Source: Hoeflea sp.
GTDB lineage: Bacteria > Pseudomonadota > Alphaproteobacteria > Rhizobiales > Rhizobiaceae
Reading direction: 5' to 3'
Assembly (NCBI RefSeq): GCF_014359905.1
Contig: NZ_JACIYP010000005.1
Location: forward strand, 1-64,000
Length of the DNA: 64,000 nt
The first letter of the stretch is position 1. The number at the start of each line of letters is the position of its first letter. The position numbers and the translations under genes are program-made. Of this stretch, positions 37,925 through 45,850 are shown piece after piece. The notes beneath the pieces are model-generated. The model saw nothing but the letters and a program-made list of their open reading frames with translations. It had not been told where the DNA came from and made no database searches.

Positions 37925-37948
37925 GGGTGCGGAGGCTTGCCTGCACCC
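37925..37948 (+). terminator. Candidate hairpin after trkH
   Basis: GGGTGC (37925-37930) pairs with GCACCC (37943-37948), and inside it AGGC pairs with GCCT leaving a GG bulge. It begins 9 bases after the trkH stop. The stem is followed by CAAAAATC rather than a T-run, so it is at best a weak or Rho-assisted terminator. Confidence 0.35.
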
Positions 37949-37996
37949 CAAAAATCAAGTGTTTACAAAAGCTCGTAACAATGATCTTCTGTGGAA

Positions 37997-38010
37997 CGTT
38001 CGGACGAACG
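37997..38010. promoter_or_regulatory. Inverted repeat in the hfq upstream region
   Basis: CGTTCG and CGAACG are exact arms around GA, about 190 bases before hfq. The surrounding AT-richer DNA (37960-38060) is a plausible promoter area, so this may be an operator. No specific regulator is recognised. Confidence 0.25.
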
Positions 38011-38071
38011 AATTTCTGTCAGCGGCAAGCAATTAGAATCTGTCTGTCAGAGGGAACAAAACTGTTGGGGA

Positions 38072-38135
38072 CTTGACGTTACGGAAGGCCGAGAGGCCTG
38101 AGCCTCTTTGTTCTGAAGGGGCTATTTCCGTCAAG
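38072..38135 (+). promoter_or_regulatory. Structured leader upstream of hfq
   Basis: CTTGAC (38072-38077) pairs with GTCAAG (38130-38135), and GGAA (38083-38086) with TTCC (38126-38129), enclosing the hairpin GGCCGAGAGGCC (38087-38098). The fold would sit in the 5' leader, 65-130 bases before the hfq ATG. Alphaproteobacterial hfq mRNA is known for autoregulation in some species, so a regulatory fold or a small RNA is conceivable. This was read by eye, not calculated. Confidence 0.35.
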
Positions 38136-38200
38136 GGCTGGACAAGTGCAGTAACGACCTGCGGTTGCGCAGGCAAGAAAAAGACGGATGTATAGGCGCA

Positions 38201-38449
38201 ATGGCGGAGCGTTCACAAAATTTGCAGGATCTTTTTCTCAACACGGTTCGCAAGCAGAAAATCTCCCTGACGATCTTTTTGATCAATGGAGTCAAGCTGA
38301 CCGGCGTGGTGACGTCTTTTGACAATTTCTGCGTCCTGCTAAGACGAGACGGTCATTCGCAGCTTGTCTACAAGCATGCGATATCCACAATCATGCCGAG
38401 CCAGCCAGTCCAGATGTTCGAGAACGAGGACGCCGGCAACGGCGCTTGA
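38201..38449 (+). CDS. hfq: RNA chaperone Hfq
   Basis: An 82-aa Hfq. Sm1 is the segment [42 protein letters not shown], with Sm2 as [17 protein letters not shown], which contains the conserved YKH triplet of the uridine-binding proximal face. It forms hexamers that join small RNAs to mRNAs. ATG at 38201 has a weak upstream site (TATAGGCG); 12 further in-frame residues upstream carry no family feature. hflX follows, as in most proteobacteria. Confidence 0.98.
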   Translation: MAERSQNLQDLFLNTVRKQKISLTIFLINGVKLTGVVTSFDNFCVLLRRDGHSQLVYKHAISTIMPSQPVQMFENEDAGNGA

Positions 38450-38531
38450 CGGGACAACGCACATCGAAACTGTTGACACGACCGGAAACTTCATCGACGC
38501 GGACAGCAAATCCGGCGTCACGCGTGCTATT

Positions 38532-39848
38532 GTGCTCATACCGGCCCTGCGCACCCGCAATCCCGCGCCCGGCAGCGGCCCCGATGGCGGCAACGTGGCC
38601 AAGCGCTCCGATGAGCATCGCATGGGCGAGGCCATCGGCCTGGCCGGCGCCATCGAGCTCGAGGTCGCCCAATCGCTGATCGTGCCGATCTCCGATCCAC
38701 GGCCCTCGACCCTGTTCGGCAAGGGCAAGATGCTCGAGATCAAGGAGCTGATCGACAGCACGGGCTCGCAGCTCGTCATTGTCGACCATCCGCTCACTCC
38801 GGTGCAGCAGCGCAATCTGGAGACGGAGTGGAAGGTCAAGGTGATCGACCGCACCGGCCTGATTCTCGAAATCTTCGGCCGACGCGCCTCCACCAAGGAA
38901 GGCGTGCTGCAGGTCGAGCTGGCCCATCTTAACTACCAGAAGGGACGTCTGGTCAGAAGCTGGACCCACCTTGAGCGCCAGCGCGGCGGCGGCGGCTTCA
39001 TGGGCGGCCCCGGCGAAACCCAGATCGAGGCCGACCGGCGCCTGCTGCAGGAGCGCATCATCAAGCTCGAGAGCGAACTCGACCAGGTTCGCCGCACACG
39101 GCAGCTGCACCGCGCCAAGCGCAAGAAGGTGCCGCATCCGATCGTGGCCCTTGTCGGCTATACCAATGCCGGAAAGTCGACGCTGTTCAACCGGATCACC
39201 GGCGCCGAGGTGCTGGCCGAAGACATGCTGTTCGCCACGCTCGATCCGACACTGCGACGCATGAAGCTGCCGCATGGCGCGACCGTGATCCTGTCGGACA
39301 CGGTGGGGTTCATTTCCAATCTGCCGACTCACCTGGTCGCAGCCTTCCGGGCGACGCTCGAAGAGGTGCTGGAAGCCGATCTGATCCTGCATGTGCGCGA
39401 CATGTCCGATCCCGACCGCAATGCGCAGGCCGCCGATGTGGAGGCGATTCTGAAGAGCCTTGGCGTGGGCGAGGACCAGCCGCGCAAGATGATCGAAGTC
39501 TGGAACAAGGTCGACCTGCTCGAACCCGAGACCGCGGACGCATTGCGCGCCCGCGCGGCCACGGGGGAATCCATCGTGGTTTCGGCCTTGACCGGGGAGG
39601 GCGTCGATACGCTCCTGTCCGCCATCGAGGCGCGGATCTCGGGCGAACTCGCCATCCGGACCGTGGTGTTGGACGCGCAGCAATTGCAGGTCATGTCCTG
39701 GATCTATGACCGCGGCAGGGTCAAGAACCGGATCGACCACGAGGATGGATCGGTGGAAATCACCGCCGAATTCACCGCCGCCGACAGCCTTGATCTTGAC
39801 CGGCAGTTGGGCCTCGGCCCGAAGCCGGATATGGATTTCGACGACTGA
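38532..39848 (+). CDS. hflX: GTPase HflX, start uncertain
   Basis: A ribosome-associated GTPase that rescues stalled 70S particles. The body is full length: LAHLNYQKGRLVRSWTHLERQRGGGGFMGGPGETQIEADRR, G1 GYTNAGKSTLFN, G3 DTVGFISNLPTHL, G4 NKVD and a C-terminal ubiquitin-like tail. The family homology begins at about TRAIVLIP (38520), before the first in-frame GTG (38532) used here. Upstream in this frame, the next possible starts are ATGs at 38376 and 38364, inside hfq. A TTG overlapping the hfq stop (38446) lies in a different frame. The true start is unresolved. Confidence 0.9.
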   Translation: MLIPALRTRNPAPGSGPDGGNVAKRSDEHRMGEAIGLAGAIELEVAQSLIVPISDPRPSTLFGKGKMLEIKELIDSTGSQLVIVDHPLTPVQQRNLETEWKVKVIDRTGLILEIFGRRASTKEGVLQVELAHLNYQKGRLVRSWTHLERQRGGGGFMGGPGETQIEADRRLLQERIIKLESELDQVRRTRQLHRAKRKKVPHPIVALVGYTNAGKSTLFNRITGAEVLAEDMLFATLDPTLRRMKLPHGATVILSDTVGFISNLPTHLVAAFRATLEEVLEADLILHVRDMSDPDRNAQAADVEAILKSLGVGEDQPRKMIEVWNKVDLLEPETADALRARAATGESIVVSALTGEGVDTLLSAIEARISGELAIRTVVLDAQQLQVMSWIYDRGRVKNRIDHEDGSVEITAEFTAADSLDLDRQLGLGPKPDMDFDD

Positions 39849-40061
39849 CGTTCGCCGAAAGGATCACGGGCTCGGCGCTTTCGCTGCATCGTTGACCGGG
39901 GTTGCCCCGTCCCTTGCCGCTGCGACGGGATCCGCGGCACGGCCGGCAGGGCTTCACGCCATCCCCATGTTTTCCCAAAATATCCGGTTTCTGTCTGGCA
40001 ACGGGCTCACAAGCGCGGCGCTGCCCAGGCTGCGGCTATCGGGTCTTTGCCACACCGGGCT

Positions 40062-40073
40062 GTGTGTACACAC
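40062..40073. promoter_or_regulatory. 12-bp perfect palindrome GTGTGTACACAC upstream of nnrS
   Basis: The palindrome lies about 170 bases before the nnrS start, in a non-coding stretch of about 390 bases after hflX. No matching regulator is encoded nearby. It may be an operator. Confidence 0.3.
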
Positions 40074-40110
40074 GCCATCCGTCAGGCCGGATGTCATTCA
40101 GGCATAAACA

Positions 40111-40130
40111 GGTATTTACAATACTAGTAT
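40111..40130. promoter_or_regulatory. Rrf2/NsrR-like palindromic site upstream of nnrS
   Basis: GGTATTTACAATACTAGTAT contains the inverted arms GTATT and AATAC around TAC, and overlaps the 10-bp palindrome ATACTAGTAT. GTATT...AATAC resembles the half-sites bound by NsrR-type nitric-oxide-sensing Rrf2 regulators. That link is inference from the downstream nnrS/nnrU pair; no NsrR gene is in the window. Confidence 0.4.
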
Positions 40131-40239
40131 AGAGGCGTAGGCAGGACCCAGGCGGGCATCGGGCCGCGCGCCCCGTGTGCGGCGGCATCGGGCGAGGGGT
40201 CCCGGTGCCCGCCACATGATCACAGCAGGAGAAGCAGAG

Positions 40240-41460
40240 ATGGCCACGACGGCGGAACAAATGCGGGCATGGCAGGGGCCGGCGATCCTGAGCTTTGGAT
40301 TCCGGCCGTTCTTCCTGCTGGGGGCAGCCTGGGCGGCGTTGGCCATGGTCGTGTGGGTGATGATGCTTTCGGGCAACTCTCCGCTGCTGACGGCTTTCGA
40401 CCCGGTGGCATGGCATGCGCATGAACTGCTGTTCGGCTATCTCGGTGCGGTGCTGGCCGGGTTCCTGCTGACGGCTGTGCCGAACTGGACCGGCGGGCTG
40501 CCCGTTACCGGTTGGCCGCTCGCGGGACTTGTGGCGCTGTGGCTGACAGGCCGGATCGCCGTGGCGGTCTCGTCCGCGCTGCCACCCCATGCCGCGATGG
40601 CGCTCGATCTGGCTCTGCCGGTGGCGCTCGCAGGCTTCCTGCTGCGCGAGATCATCGTTGGCCGCAACTGGCGCAACCTGCCGGTGCTGATCCTGCTCGG
40701 CATCTGGATGCTCGCCAATGCCGGGTTTCACATCCAGGCGCTCGGCGACGGGCTGCCGGCCTATGGTGCGGAGCTTCGGCTCGGGCTTCTGGCCGCCATC
40801 ATGCTGATATCGCTCATTGGCGGGCGCATCGTGCCATCGTTCACCCGGAACTGGCTGGTGCAGCAGAAGGCGACGCGCTTGCCGGCGATTGCCGGCCGCG
40901 CCGACAAGATCATTCTGCTGGCGACAGCCATTGCGCTGGCGGCCTGGGTGGCAGCACCCGAACACGCGGTGACTGCGGCGCTGTGCGGCATCGCCGGGCT
41001 GGGCCAGGCCTGGCGCTTGGCCCGCTGGCAGGGCGCGCAGACTGCGGCGGAACCGCTGGTCTGGGTGCTGCACGTGGCCTACGCCTTTGTCCCCTTGGGG
41101 TTTTTCGCCATCGCCGGGGCCGCTTTGCTCGATTATCCAACTGCGGCCGCGCAGCATGTCTGGATGGCGGGCGCCATCGGGCTGATGACGCTCGCGGTGA
41201 TGACCCGGGCGAGCCTCGGCCATGCCGGACGGCCGCTCAGGGCCACGCCCGCCATCACCGCGCTTTATGTCGCGCTGATCGTGTCGGTCGCAGCCCGCTT
41301 CATCGCAGGTCTGGCGCCCGGACAGGACTGGCCGCTGCACCTTGCCGCCGGCGCCTGGATCCTGGCCTTCGGCGGCTTCGCCGTGATCTATTTTCCGATC
41401 CTGGCGCGGCCGAAACCGGCCAGGAAAGCGTCAGGCGGCGGCAAGGTGGCGGCGCGATGA
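40240..41460 (+). CDS. nnrS: NnrS-family membrane protein
   Basis: A 406-aa polytopic protein (about 12 hydrophobic helices) of the NnrS family, heme- and copper-containing proteins linked to nitric oxide tolerance. Characteristic segments are LSFGFRPFFLLGAAWAAL, WHAHELLFGYLGAVLAGFLLTAVPNWTG with conserved His, and GGRIVPSFTRNWLVQQKA. ATG at 40240 has AGGAGA upstream; an in-frame ATG at 40216 is possible. It overlaps nnrU by 4 bases. The pair interrupts the interval between hflX and mazG. Confidence 0.9.
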   Translation: MATTAEQMRAWQGPAILSFGFRPFFLLGAAWAALAMVVWVMMLSGNSPLLTAFDPVAWHAHELLFGYLGAVLAGFLLTAVPNWTGGLPVTGWPLAGLVALWLTGRIAVAVSSALPPHAAMALDLALPVALAGFLLREIIVGRNWRNLPVLILLGIWMLANAGFHIQALGDGLPAYGAELRLGLLAAIMLISLIGGRIVPSFTRNWLVQQKATRLPAIAGRADKIILLATAIALAAWVAAPEHAVTAALCGIAGLGQAWRLARWQGAQTAAEPLVWVLHVAYAFVPLGFFAIAGAALLDYPTAAAQHVWMAGAIGLMTLAVMTRASLGHAGRPLRATPAITALYVALIVSVAARFIAGLAPGQDWPLHLAAGAWILAFGGFAVIYFPILARPKPARKASGGGKVAAR

Positions 41461-42125
41461 GCGGCTGGGACGAATTCATCGCCGCCTATGGCGTGTTCCT
41501 CGCCTCCCACGCCATTCCGGTCCGGCCGCCGGTCAAGCCGTTCCTGACCGCACGATTGGGTAGGTCCGGGTTTTCGCTCGCCTATTCGGCGCTGTCGGTG
41601 GCGGTGCTGGTCTGGCTTATCGTCGCAGCTGGCCGCGCGCCCCATACCGAACTGTGGCCGCGGGCGGCGTGGCAGAACCATATAACGCTTGGCGCCATGG
41701 CGGCGGCGTGCCTGATCCTGGCGCTTGCCGCGTTCCGGCCCAACCCGTTTTCCTTTGGCGGCTGGCACAACGCGGCGTTCGATGCGGGGCGGCCGGGGAT
41801 TGTCGGCTGGGTGCGGCATCCGGTTCCGGCGGCGCTGGCGCTGTGGGCAGCCGGCCACCTCGCGCCCAATGGCGATCTCGCCCATGTGGTCCTGTTTGGC
41901 GGGTTTGCGCTTTTCGCGCTTCTCGGCATGCGCATGATCGATGGGCGGCGCAGGCGGGAAATGGGCGCGGACCGATGGTCGGAACTCAAGCAGGCGGCGC
42001 GCGCCGGACGAACCCTCCGGCCAGACGCCGCGACATTTGCCCACCTGGTGGCGGGTCTCGCGCTGCTCGCCGGGATGATCTGGTTGCATCCGCACGTCAT
42101 CGGGCTCGATCCGCTGGCATGGTAA
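41457..42125 (+). CDS. nnrU: NnrU-like membrane protein
   Basis: A 222-aa membrane protein of the NnrU family, often paired with NnrS or denitrification genes. It has SHAIPVRPPVKPFLTARLGRSGFSLAYSALSVAVLVWLI, then PFSFGGWHNAAFDAGRPGIVGWVRHPVPAALALWAAGHL with His and Arg-Pro features, and a GMRMIDGRRRREMG cytoplasmic turn. ATGA overlap with nnrS shows coupled translation. The family is thought to support nitric oxide metabolism; its exact activity is unknown. No NO reductase or nitrite reductase is in the window. Confidence 0.85.
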   Translation: MSGWDEFIAAYGVFLASHAIPVRPPVKPFLTARLGRSGFSLAYSALSVAVLVWLIVAAGRAPHTELWPRAAWQNHITLGAMAAACLILALAAFRPNPFSFGGWHNAAFDAGRPGIVGWVRHPVPAALALWAAGHLAPNGDLAHVVLFGGFALFALLGMRMIDGRRRREMGADRWSELKQAARAGRTLRPDAATFAHLVAGLALLAGMIWLHPHVIGLDPLAW

Positions 42126-42162
42126 CGGGCGACGGCCAGAAGTGCGCGTCAGGCCAGCGCTG

Positions 42163-42180
42163 TGCGTCCAATTGGACGCA
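42163..42180. promoter_or_regulatory. 18-bp perfect palindrome after nnrU
   Basis: TGCGTCCAATTGGACGCA reads identically on both strands. It lies 38 bases after the nnrU stop, in the short convergent gap before mazG. As a perfect palindrome it could be a protein site or a hairpin; no T-run follows on the plus strand (TAAGGGTGG). Confidence 0.35.
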
Positions 42181-42219
42181 TAAGGGTGGCTCTATCTCTT
42201 TGTTTCCAAAACCTATTAT

Positions 42220-42249
42220 CCGCGACCAGGCGATTCCGCCTGATCGCGG
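42220..42249 (-). terminator. Long hairpin after mazG
   Basis: CCGCGACCAGGCG (42220-42232) and CGCCTGATCGCGG (42237-42249) form a 13-bp stem with a 4-base loop. The one mismatch becomes a G-U pair in the leftward transcript, so the stem is complete there. In that direction it is followed by ATAATAGGTTTTGG, an AT-rich tail with a short T-run, and it lies 10 bases after the mazG stop. This suits a mazG terminator. Confidence 0.65.
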
Positions 42250-42259
42250 GATGGGCTAG

Positions 42260-43081
42260 CTAAGGCCGAAGCTTCGCCGCCTGCCACAGCGCTTCCATCT
42301 CGTCGAGGCTGGCGCTGGCGGGAGTCTTGCCCTCTTTGGCCAAACCTGCTTCCACCTGCGCGAAGCGGCTGCGGAACTTGGTGTTGGTCGAACGCAGCGC
42401 GTTCTCCGGGTCGGTCTTCAGGTGCCGGGCGAGATTGGCGACGGCGAAGATGACGTCGCCCAGCTCGGCCGCGGCCTTTTCGGTCTCGCCGCTGGCAATC
42501 TCTTCGCGCAGTTCGGCGATCTCCTCCTCGATCTTGTCGAGCACCGGGCCCGCGGCGCCCCAGTCGAAGCCGACGCGGGACGCTGCTTCCTGCAGTTTCA
42601 GCGCCTCCATCAGCGCGGGCAGGGCGCGCGGCACTTCGGTCAGTTGTCCCGGCGTCTCGGTCTGAGGCAACCCCCGCGCTACGCGCCGCGCCGCCCGGTC
42701 GGCCTTTTCCTCGGCCTTGATCTCCACCCATTGCGCCTTGACCTTGTCCGGCGTGTCGGCGTCGGAACGCTCGAACACATGCGGATGGCGGCGGATCATC
42801 TTGCGCGTGATCGCCTCGACCACGTCCTCGAACGAGAACAGCTCTTTCTCTTCGGCCATGCGGGCGTGAAACACCACCTGCAGCAGCAGGTCACCCAGTT
42901 CGTCGCAGAGATCCTCGGGATCGTTGCGCTCGATAGCGTCTGCCACCTCGTAGGCTTCCTCGATCGTGTAGGGCTTGATCGAGGCGAAATCCTGCTTGAT
43001 GTCCCAGGGGCAGCCTGTCTCCGGATGCCGGAGCGCCGCCATGATCTCGATGAGGCCGGAAATGTCGCGTGATGGTTTCAT
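42260..43081 (-). CDS. mazG: Nucleoside triphosphate pyrophosphohydrolase MazG
   Basis: A 273-aa two-domain MazG. The N-terminal metal motif is LRHPETGCPWDIKQDF then YTIEEAYEVADAIERND and DLCDELGDLLLQVVFHARMAEE. The C-terminal domain repeats the helical EExxE theme (EEEIAELREEIASGETEKAAAELGDVIFAVANLARHL). It hydrolyses noncanonical or signalling NTPs to NMP and pyrophosphate, helping nucleotide sanitation or stress response. Convergent with nnrU; a strong hairpin marks its end. Confidence 0.94.
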   Translation of the reverse strand: MKPSRDISGLIEIMAALRHPETGCPWDIKQDFASIKPYTIEEAYEVADAIERNDPEDLCDELGDLLLQVVFHARMAEEKELFSFEDVVEAITRKMIRRHPHVFERSDADTPDKVKAQWVEIKAEEKADRAARRVARGLPQTETPGQLTEVPRALPALMEALKLQEAASRVGFDWGAAGPVLDKIEEEIAELREEIASGETEKAAAELGDVIFAVANLARHLKTDPENALRSTNTKFRSRFAQVEAGLAKEGKTPASASLDEMEALWQAAKLRP

Positions 43082-43090
43082 CGGATGAGC

Positions 43091-43567
43091 TTAGCCGAGG
43101 CGCATGACGCCCGCGACGGCCAAGCCGTGCGCGGTCGCGTTGTCCACAGCCCAGTCGCTTGACGGCACGCCGGGAAGCCCGTCGTGCACGGGAACATCGT
43201 CCAGATCATGATCCCATGCGGCCCGGCTCGCGCCGAAGATATGCGCGTCGGGCCGGATCGCCACGATGTCGTCGAGGCTGCCCGCCGGGATCGTGACGCC
43301 CTTTGCCTCGACAGTCGGAAGCGCCGAGCCGCAGACGCTGCAGAAGCTCTTCGCGTGCCGGGTGTCAGGCAGCCGAAAGGTGCGGACCTGATTGCCGCCG
43401 GTAAGCCAGGTGAGGGTCGCGTCGGCGGCGAAGAGGTTGGACGCGTGTGCGCTGCCTGTGTCCTTCCGGCAGCGGCTGCAATGGCACAGAAAGAAGGCGT
43501 CGATCTTTCCCGAGACTTCAAACGTGACGGCGCTGCACAGGCAGGAGCCGGAAACTATCCGGGTCAT
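43091..43567 (-). CDS. GFA family (glutathione-dependent formaldehyde-activating-like) protein
   Basis: A 158-aa zinc-binding protein. Zinc Cys pairs are visible in SGSCLCSAVTFEV, FFLCHCSRCRKDTGSAHASN and KSFCSVCGSALP, the three clusters of the GFA/CENP-V fold. The family was named for glutathione-formaldehyde chemistry, but most members lack shown activity. It begins 33 bases after the deaminase gene stop and ends before mazG. A broken second GFA gene lies at 60754-61074. Confidence 0.85.
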   Translation of the reverse strand: MTRIVSGSCLCSAVTFEVSGKIDAFFLCHCSRCRKDTGSAHASNLFAADATLTWLTGGNQVRTFRLPDTRHAKSFCSVCGSALPTVEAKGVTIPAGSLDDIVAIRPDAHIFGASRAAWDHDLDDVPVHDGLPGVPSSDWAVDNATAHGLAVAGVMRLG

Positions 43568-43600
43568 GGTCTTGCTCCTGATCGCGGATGGTGACGGTGC

Positions 43601-44203
43601 TCAGTTGAGCGGGATGGCGTTGTCGTCCTTGGAAGCCTGATAGGCTTCTGACAACGCCGCGTAGCGGGCGCGGATGCGGTTGGCCTGGTCGAGCAGGGCG
43701 CTCGCCTGATCATCGGGCAGGCCCGCCATGATGTCGAAGAGGCCGCGGCCGCGCCAGAAGGCGTTGTCGTGGTTGTAGCCGCCCGGCTCCAGCCCGAACA
43801 CTTCCTTCAGCATCTTGAGATCATGCGGGATCGAAAAACTGTCGCGCGAATCCTGGTGGCTGAAAAAGTAGAAGAAATTGTCGAACCCGGCCCAGGCGAT
43901 CGCCGACATGCACATGGTGCAGGGCTCGTGGGTCGACAGGAAGATCATGTCCCTGGTCGATTCCTGTCTGGAAACAGGATTTTCGTAGAAGCATTTGAGC
44001 AGGTGGACTTCGCCGTGCCAAAGCGGGTTTTCGGTCTCCCGGTTGGTCTCAGCCATCACCAGAGACAAGTCGGACTTGCGCAGGAGGGCTGCGCCGAACA
44101 CCTTGTTGCCTTGCGCCACGCCCCTGTCGGTCAATGGCAGGATGTCGTGCTCCATCACATCGAGCAGTCGTCCGACCAGATCCGCGTTCTCGGTGATCCC
44201 CAT
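43601..44203 (-). CDS. Nucleoside deaminase-like (CMP/dCMP deaminase fold) protein
   Basis: A 200-aa cytidine-deaminase-like protein. The zinc site is HGEVHLLKCF (first ligand His and catalytic Glu, HGE instead of HAE) and STHEPCTMCMSAIAWAG (PCxxC). About 75 extra C-terminal residues (from FSIPHDLKMLKE) distinguish it from tRNA adenosine deaminase TadA. The substrate may be a purine or pterin base. I chose ATG 44203, though the frame is open to 44233. It is divergent from cysG. Confidence 0.78.
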   Translation of the reverse strand: MGITENADLVGRLLDVMEHDILPLTDRGVAQGNKVFGAALLRKSDLSLVMAETNRETENPLWHGEVHLLKCFYENPVSRQESTRDMIFLSTHEPCTMCMSAIAWAGFDNFFYFFSHQDSRDSFSIPHDLKMLKEVFGLEPGGYNHDNAFWRGRGLFDIMAGLPDDQASALLDQANRIRARYAALSEAYQASKDDNAIPLN

Positions 44204-44358
44204 GCGTTCCAACCCTGTGCAGTCCGACCGCATGAGCCAGAGGCATCGCGGTTACGCTTTCTCCATAACCGGCTTTCAGGGGTAAAAGAATATCCGGCCG
44301 CCCGGTTTGGCACATCTTTGTTCCTTCATTTGCTTCGCGTTTCTCCTGAAAATGGCGC

Positions 44359-44372
44359 CAACTCAGGAGTTG
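44359..44372 (+). promoter_or_regulatory. Hairpin overlapping the cysG ribosome site
   Basis: CAACTC and GAGTTG are exact arms around AG, 7 bases before the cysG ATG. The Shine-Dalgarno AGGAG (44365-44369) is inside this palindrome, so folding (CAACT, loop CAGG, AGTTG) could restrain translation. The stem is short. Confidence 0.35.
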
Positions 44373-44379
44373 CCCGACT

Positions 44380-45840
44380 ATGTCCACGCGAAATGCGCAG
44401 TTGACCACATTTCCCGCCTTCATGCGGATCGACACCCGCAAGGTGGCGATCTTCGGAAACGGCGCGGAAGCCGCGGCCAAGGCGCGGCTTGTCGCCAACA
44501 CGTCGGCCGAAATTTCCGTCTATGCCGATGCGCCCGAAGCCGAACTCAACGACAGCCTCTCGCGTCTGGGACTCGCGCCCGTGCTGGAAACCTATGCGGC
44601 CGCGCAGATGGATGGCGCGACGCTGGTGTTCGCCGCCACCGGCGACGCGGCGCTCGACCGCCGGATCGTCGCCGACGCCCGCGCAAGAAGAATTCCGGCC
44701 AATGCCGTCGACCAGCCCGAGTTTTGCGATTTCCTGACGCCGGCGCTGGTTAACCGCGCGCCCGTCGCCATCGCCATCGGCACCGAAGGGGCAGGGCCGG
44801 TTCTGGCGCAGATGATCCGCGCCCGCATCGACCAGATGCTGTCGCCCTCGCTCGGCACCCTCGCACGCCTCGCCCAGGACTACCGCGTCGCCGTCGACCG
44901 GCTCTTGCCGCGCGGCGTGGCGCGGCGGGTGTTCTGGCGCCGCTTCTTCGAAGCCGATGTCGCCACCCATGTCGACAATGGCGAGCTGTCGCTGGCGCGC
45001 CGAGCCGCCACCCGCATGCTGCGCGGCCGCGCGCCCGTGCCGGGCCATGTCTGGCTGGTGGGCGCGGGCCCCGGCGCCGAGGATCTGCTGACGCTCAGAG
45101 CCCAGCGCGCGATGATGGAAGCCGACGCGATCGTCTATGACGCGCTGGTGCCGGAAGACGTGGTGGCGCTCGGCCGCCGCGACGCCGAGCGGATTTCCGT
45201 CGGCAAGCGCAAGGGCTGCCATTCCAAAAGCCAGGCCGACATCAACCAGTTGCTGGTCCGCCTTGGCAACGAGGGCAAGCGCGTGGTTCGGCTCAAGTCC
45301 GGCGATCCGCTGGTGTTCGGCCGCGCCGGCGAGGAAATGGCGGCACTGCGCGATGCAGGCGTCTCCTTCGAGATCGTGCCGGGCATCACTTCGGCGCTGG
45401 CCGCGGCGGCCGATTTCGAACTGCCGCTGACGCTGCGCGGCGTGGCCTCGTCGCTGGTGTTCACCACCGGCCATGACCTGACCGGGGCAGCCCTTCCCGA
45501 CTGGGCGCGGCTCGCCGTCTCCGGCGCGACGCTCTGCGTGTATATGGGCCGCACGGTGGCGGCCAGTGTCGCCACGCGGCTGATCGAGGCGGGGCTTCCC
45601 GCCGACATGACGGTCGCCATCGTCGAGAACGCGTCGCGCGGCGACCGCCGGCTGTTCCACGGCACGCTCGCCGACCTGCCGGCGCTCGAGCACCGCAGCG
45701 AGCTTTCGGGACCGGTGATGGTGGTGATCGGCGACGCGGTGGCCGGCGCCAATTTCGACCACTCGACCCCCATTGCCGACGGACAGCGCGAGCCTGCCGA
45801 CGTCGCCCAGACCCGATCCACCCGGACCCAAGCCGCCTGA
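44380..45840 (+). CDS. cysG: Siroheme synthase (CysG)
   Basis: A 486-aa trifunctional enzyme. The N-terminal CysG-B domain has RKVAIFGNGAEAAAKARLV and VDQPEFCDFLTPALVNRAPVAIAIGTEG (dehydrogenase/chelatase), and the C-terminal SUMT domain (from about residue 225) has VWLVGAGPGAEDLLTLRAQRAM, DAIVYDALV, RLKSGDPLVFGRAGEE and VPGITSALAAA. It makes siroheme from uroporphyrinogen III for the sulfite reductase encoded downstream. The ORF is about 30 residues longer than E. coli CysG. A palindromic ribosome site precedes it. Confidence 0.95.
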   Translation: MSTRNAQLTTFPAFMRIDTRKVAIFGNGAEAAAKARLVANTSAEISVYADAPEAELNDSLSRLGLAPVLETYAAAQMDGATLVFAATGDAALDRRIVADARARRIPANAVDQPEFCDFLTPALVNRAPVAIAIGTEGAGPVLAQMIRARIDQMLSPSLGTLARLAQDYRVAVDRLLPRGVARRVFWRRFFEADVATHVDNGELSLARRAATRMLRGRAPVPGHVWLVGAGPGAEDLLTLRAQRAMMEADAIVYDALVPEDVVALGRRDAERISVGKRKGCHSKSQADINQLLVRLGNEGKRVVRLKSGDPLVFGRAGEEMAALRDAGVSFEIVPGITSALAAAADFELPLTLRGVASSLVFTTGHDLTGAALPDWARLAVSGATLCVYMGRTVAASVATRLIEAGLPADMTVAIVENASRGDRRLFHGTLADLPALEHRSELSGPVMVVIGDAVAGANFDHSTPIADGQREPADVAQTRSTRTQAA

Positions 45841-45850
45841 GGAGGCCAAC

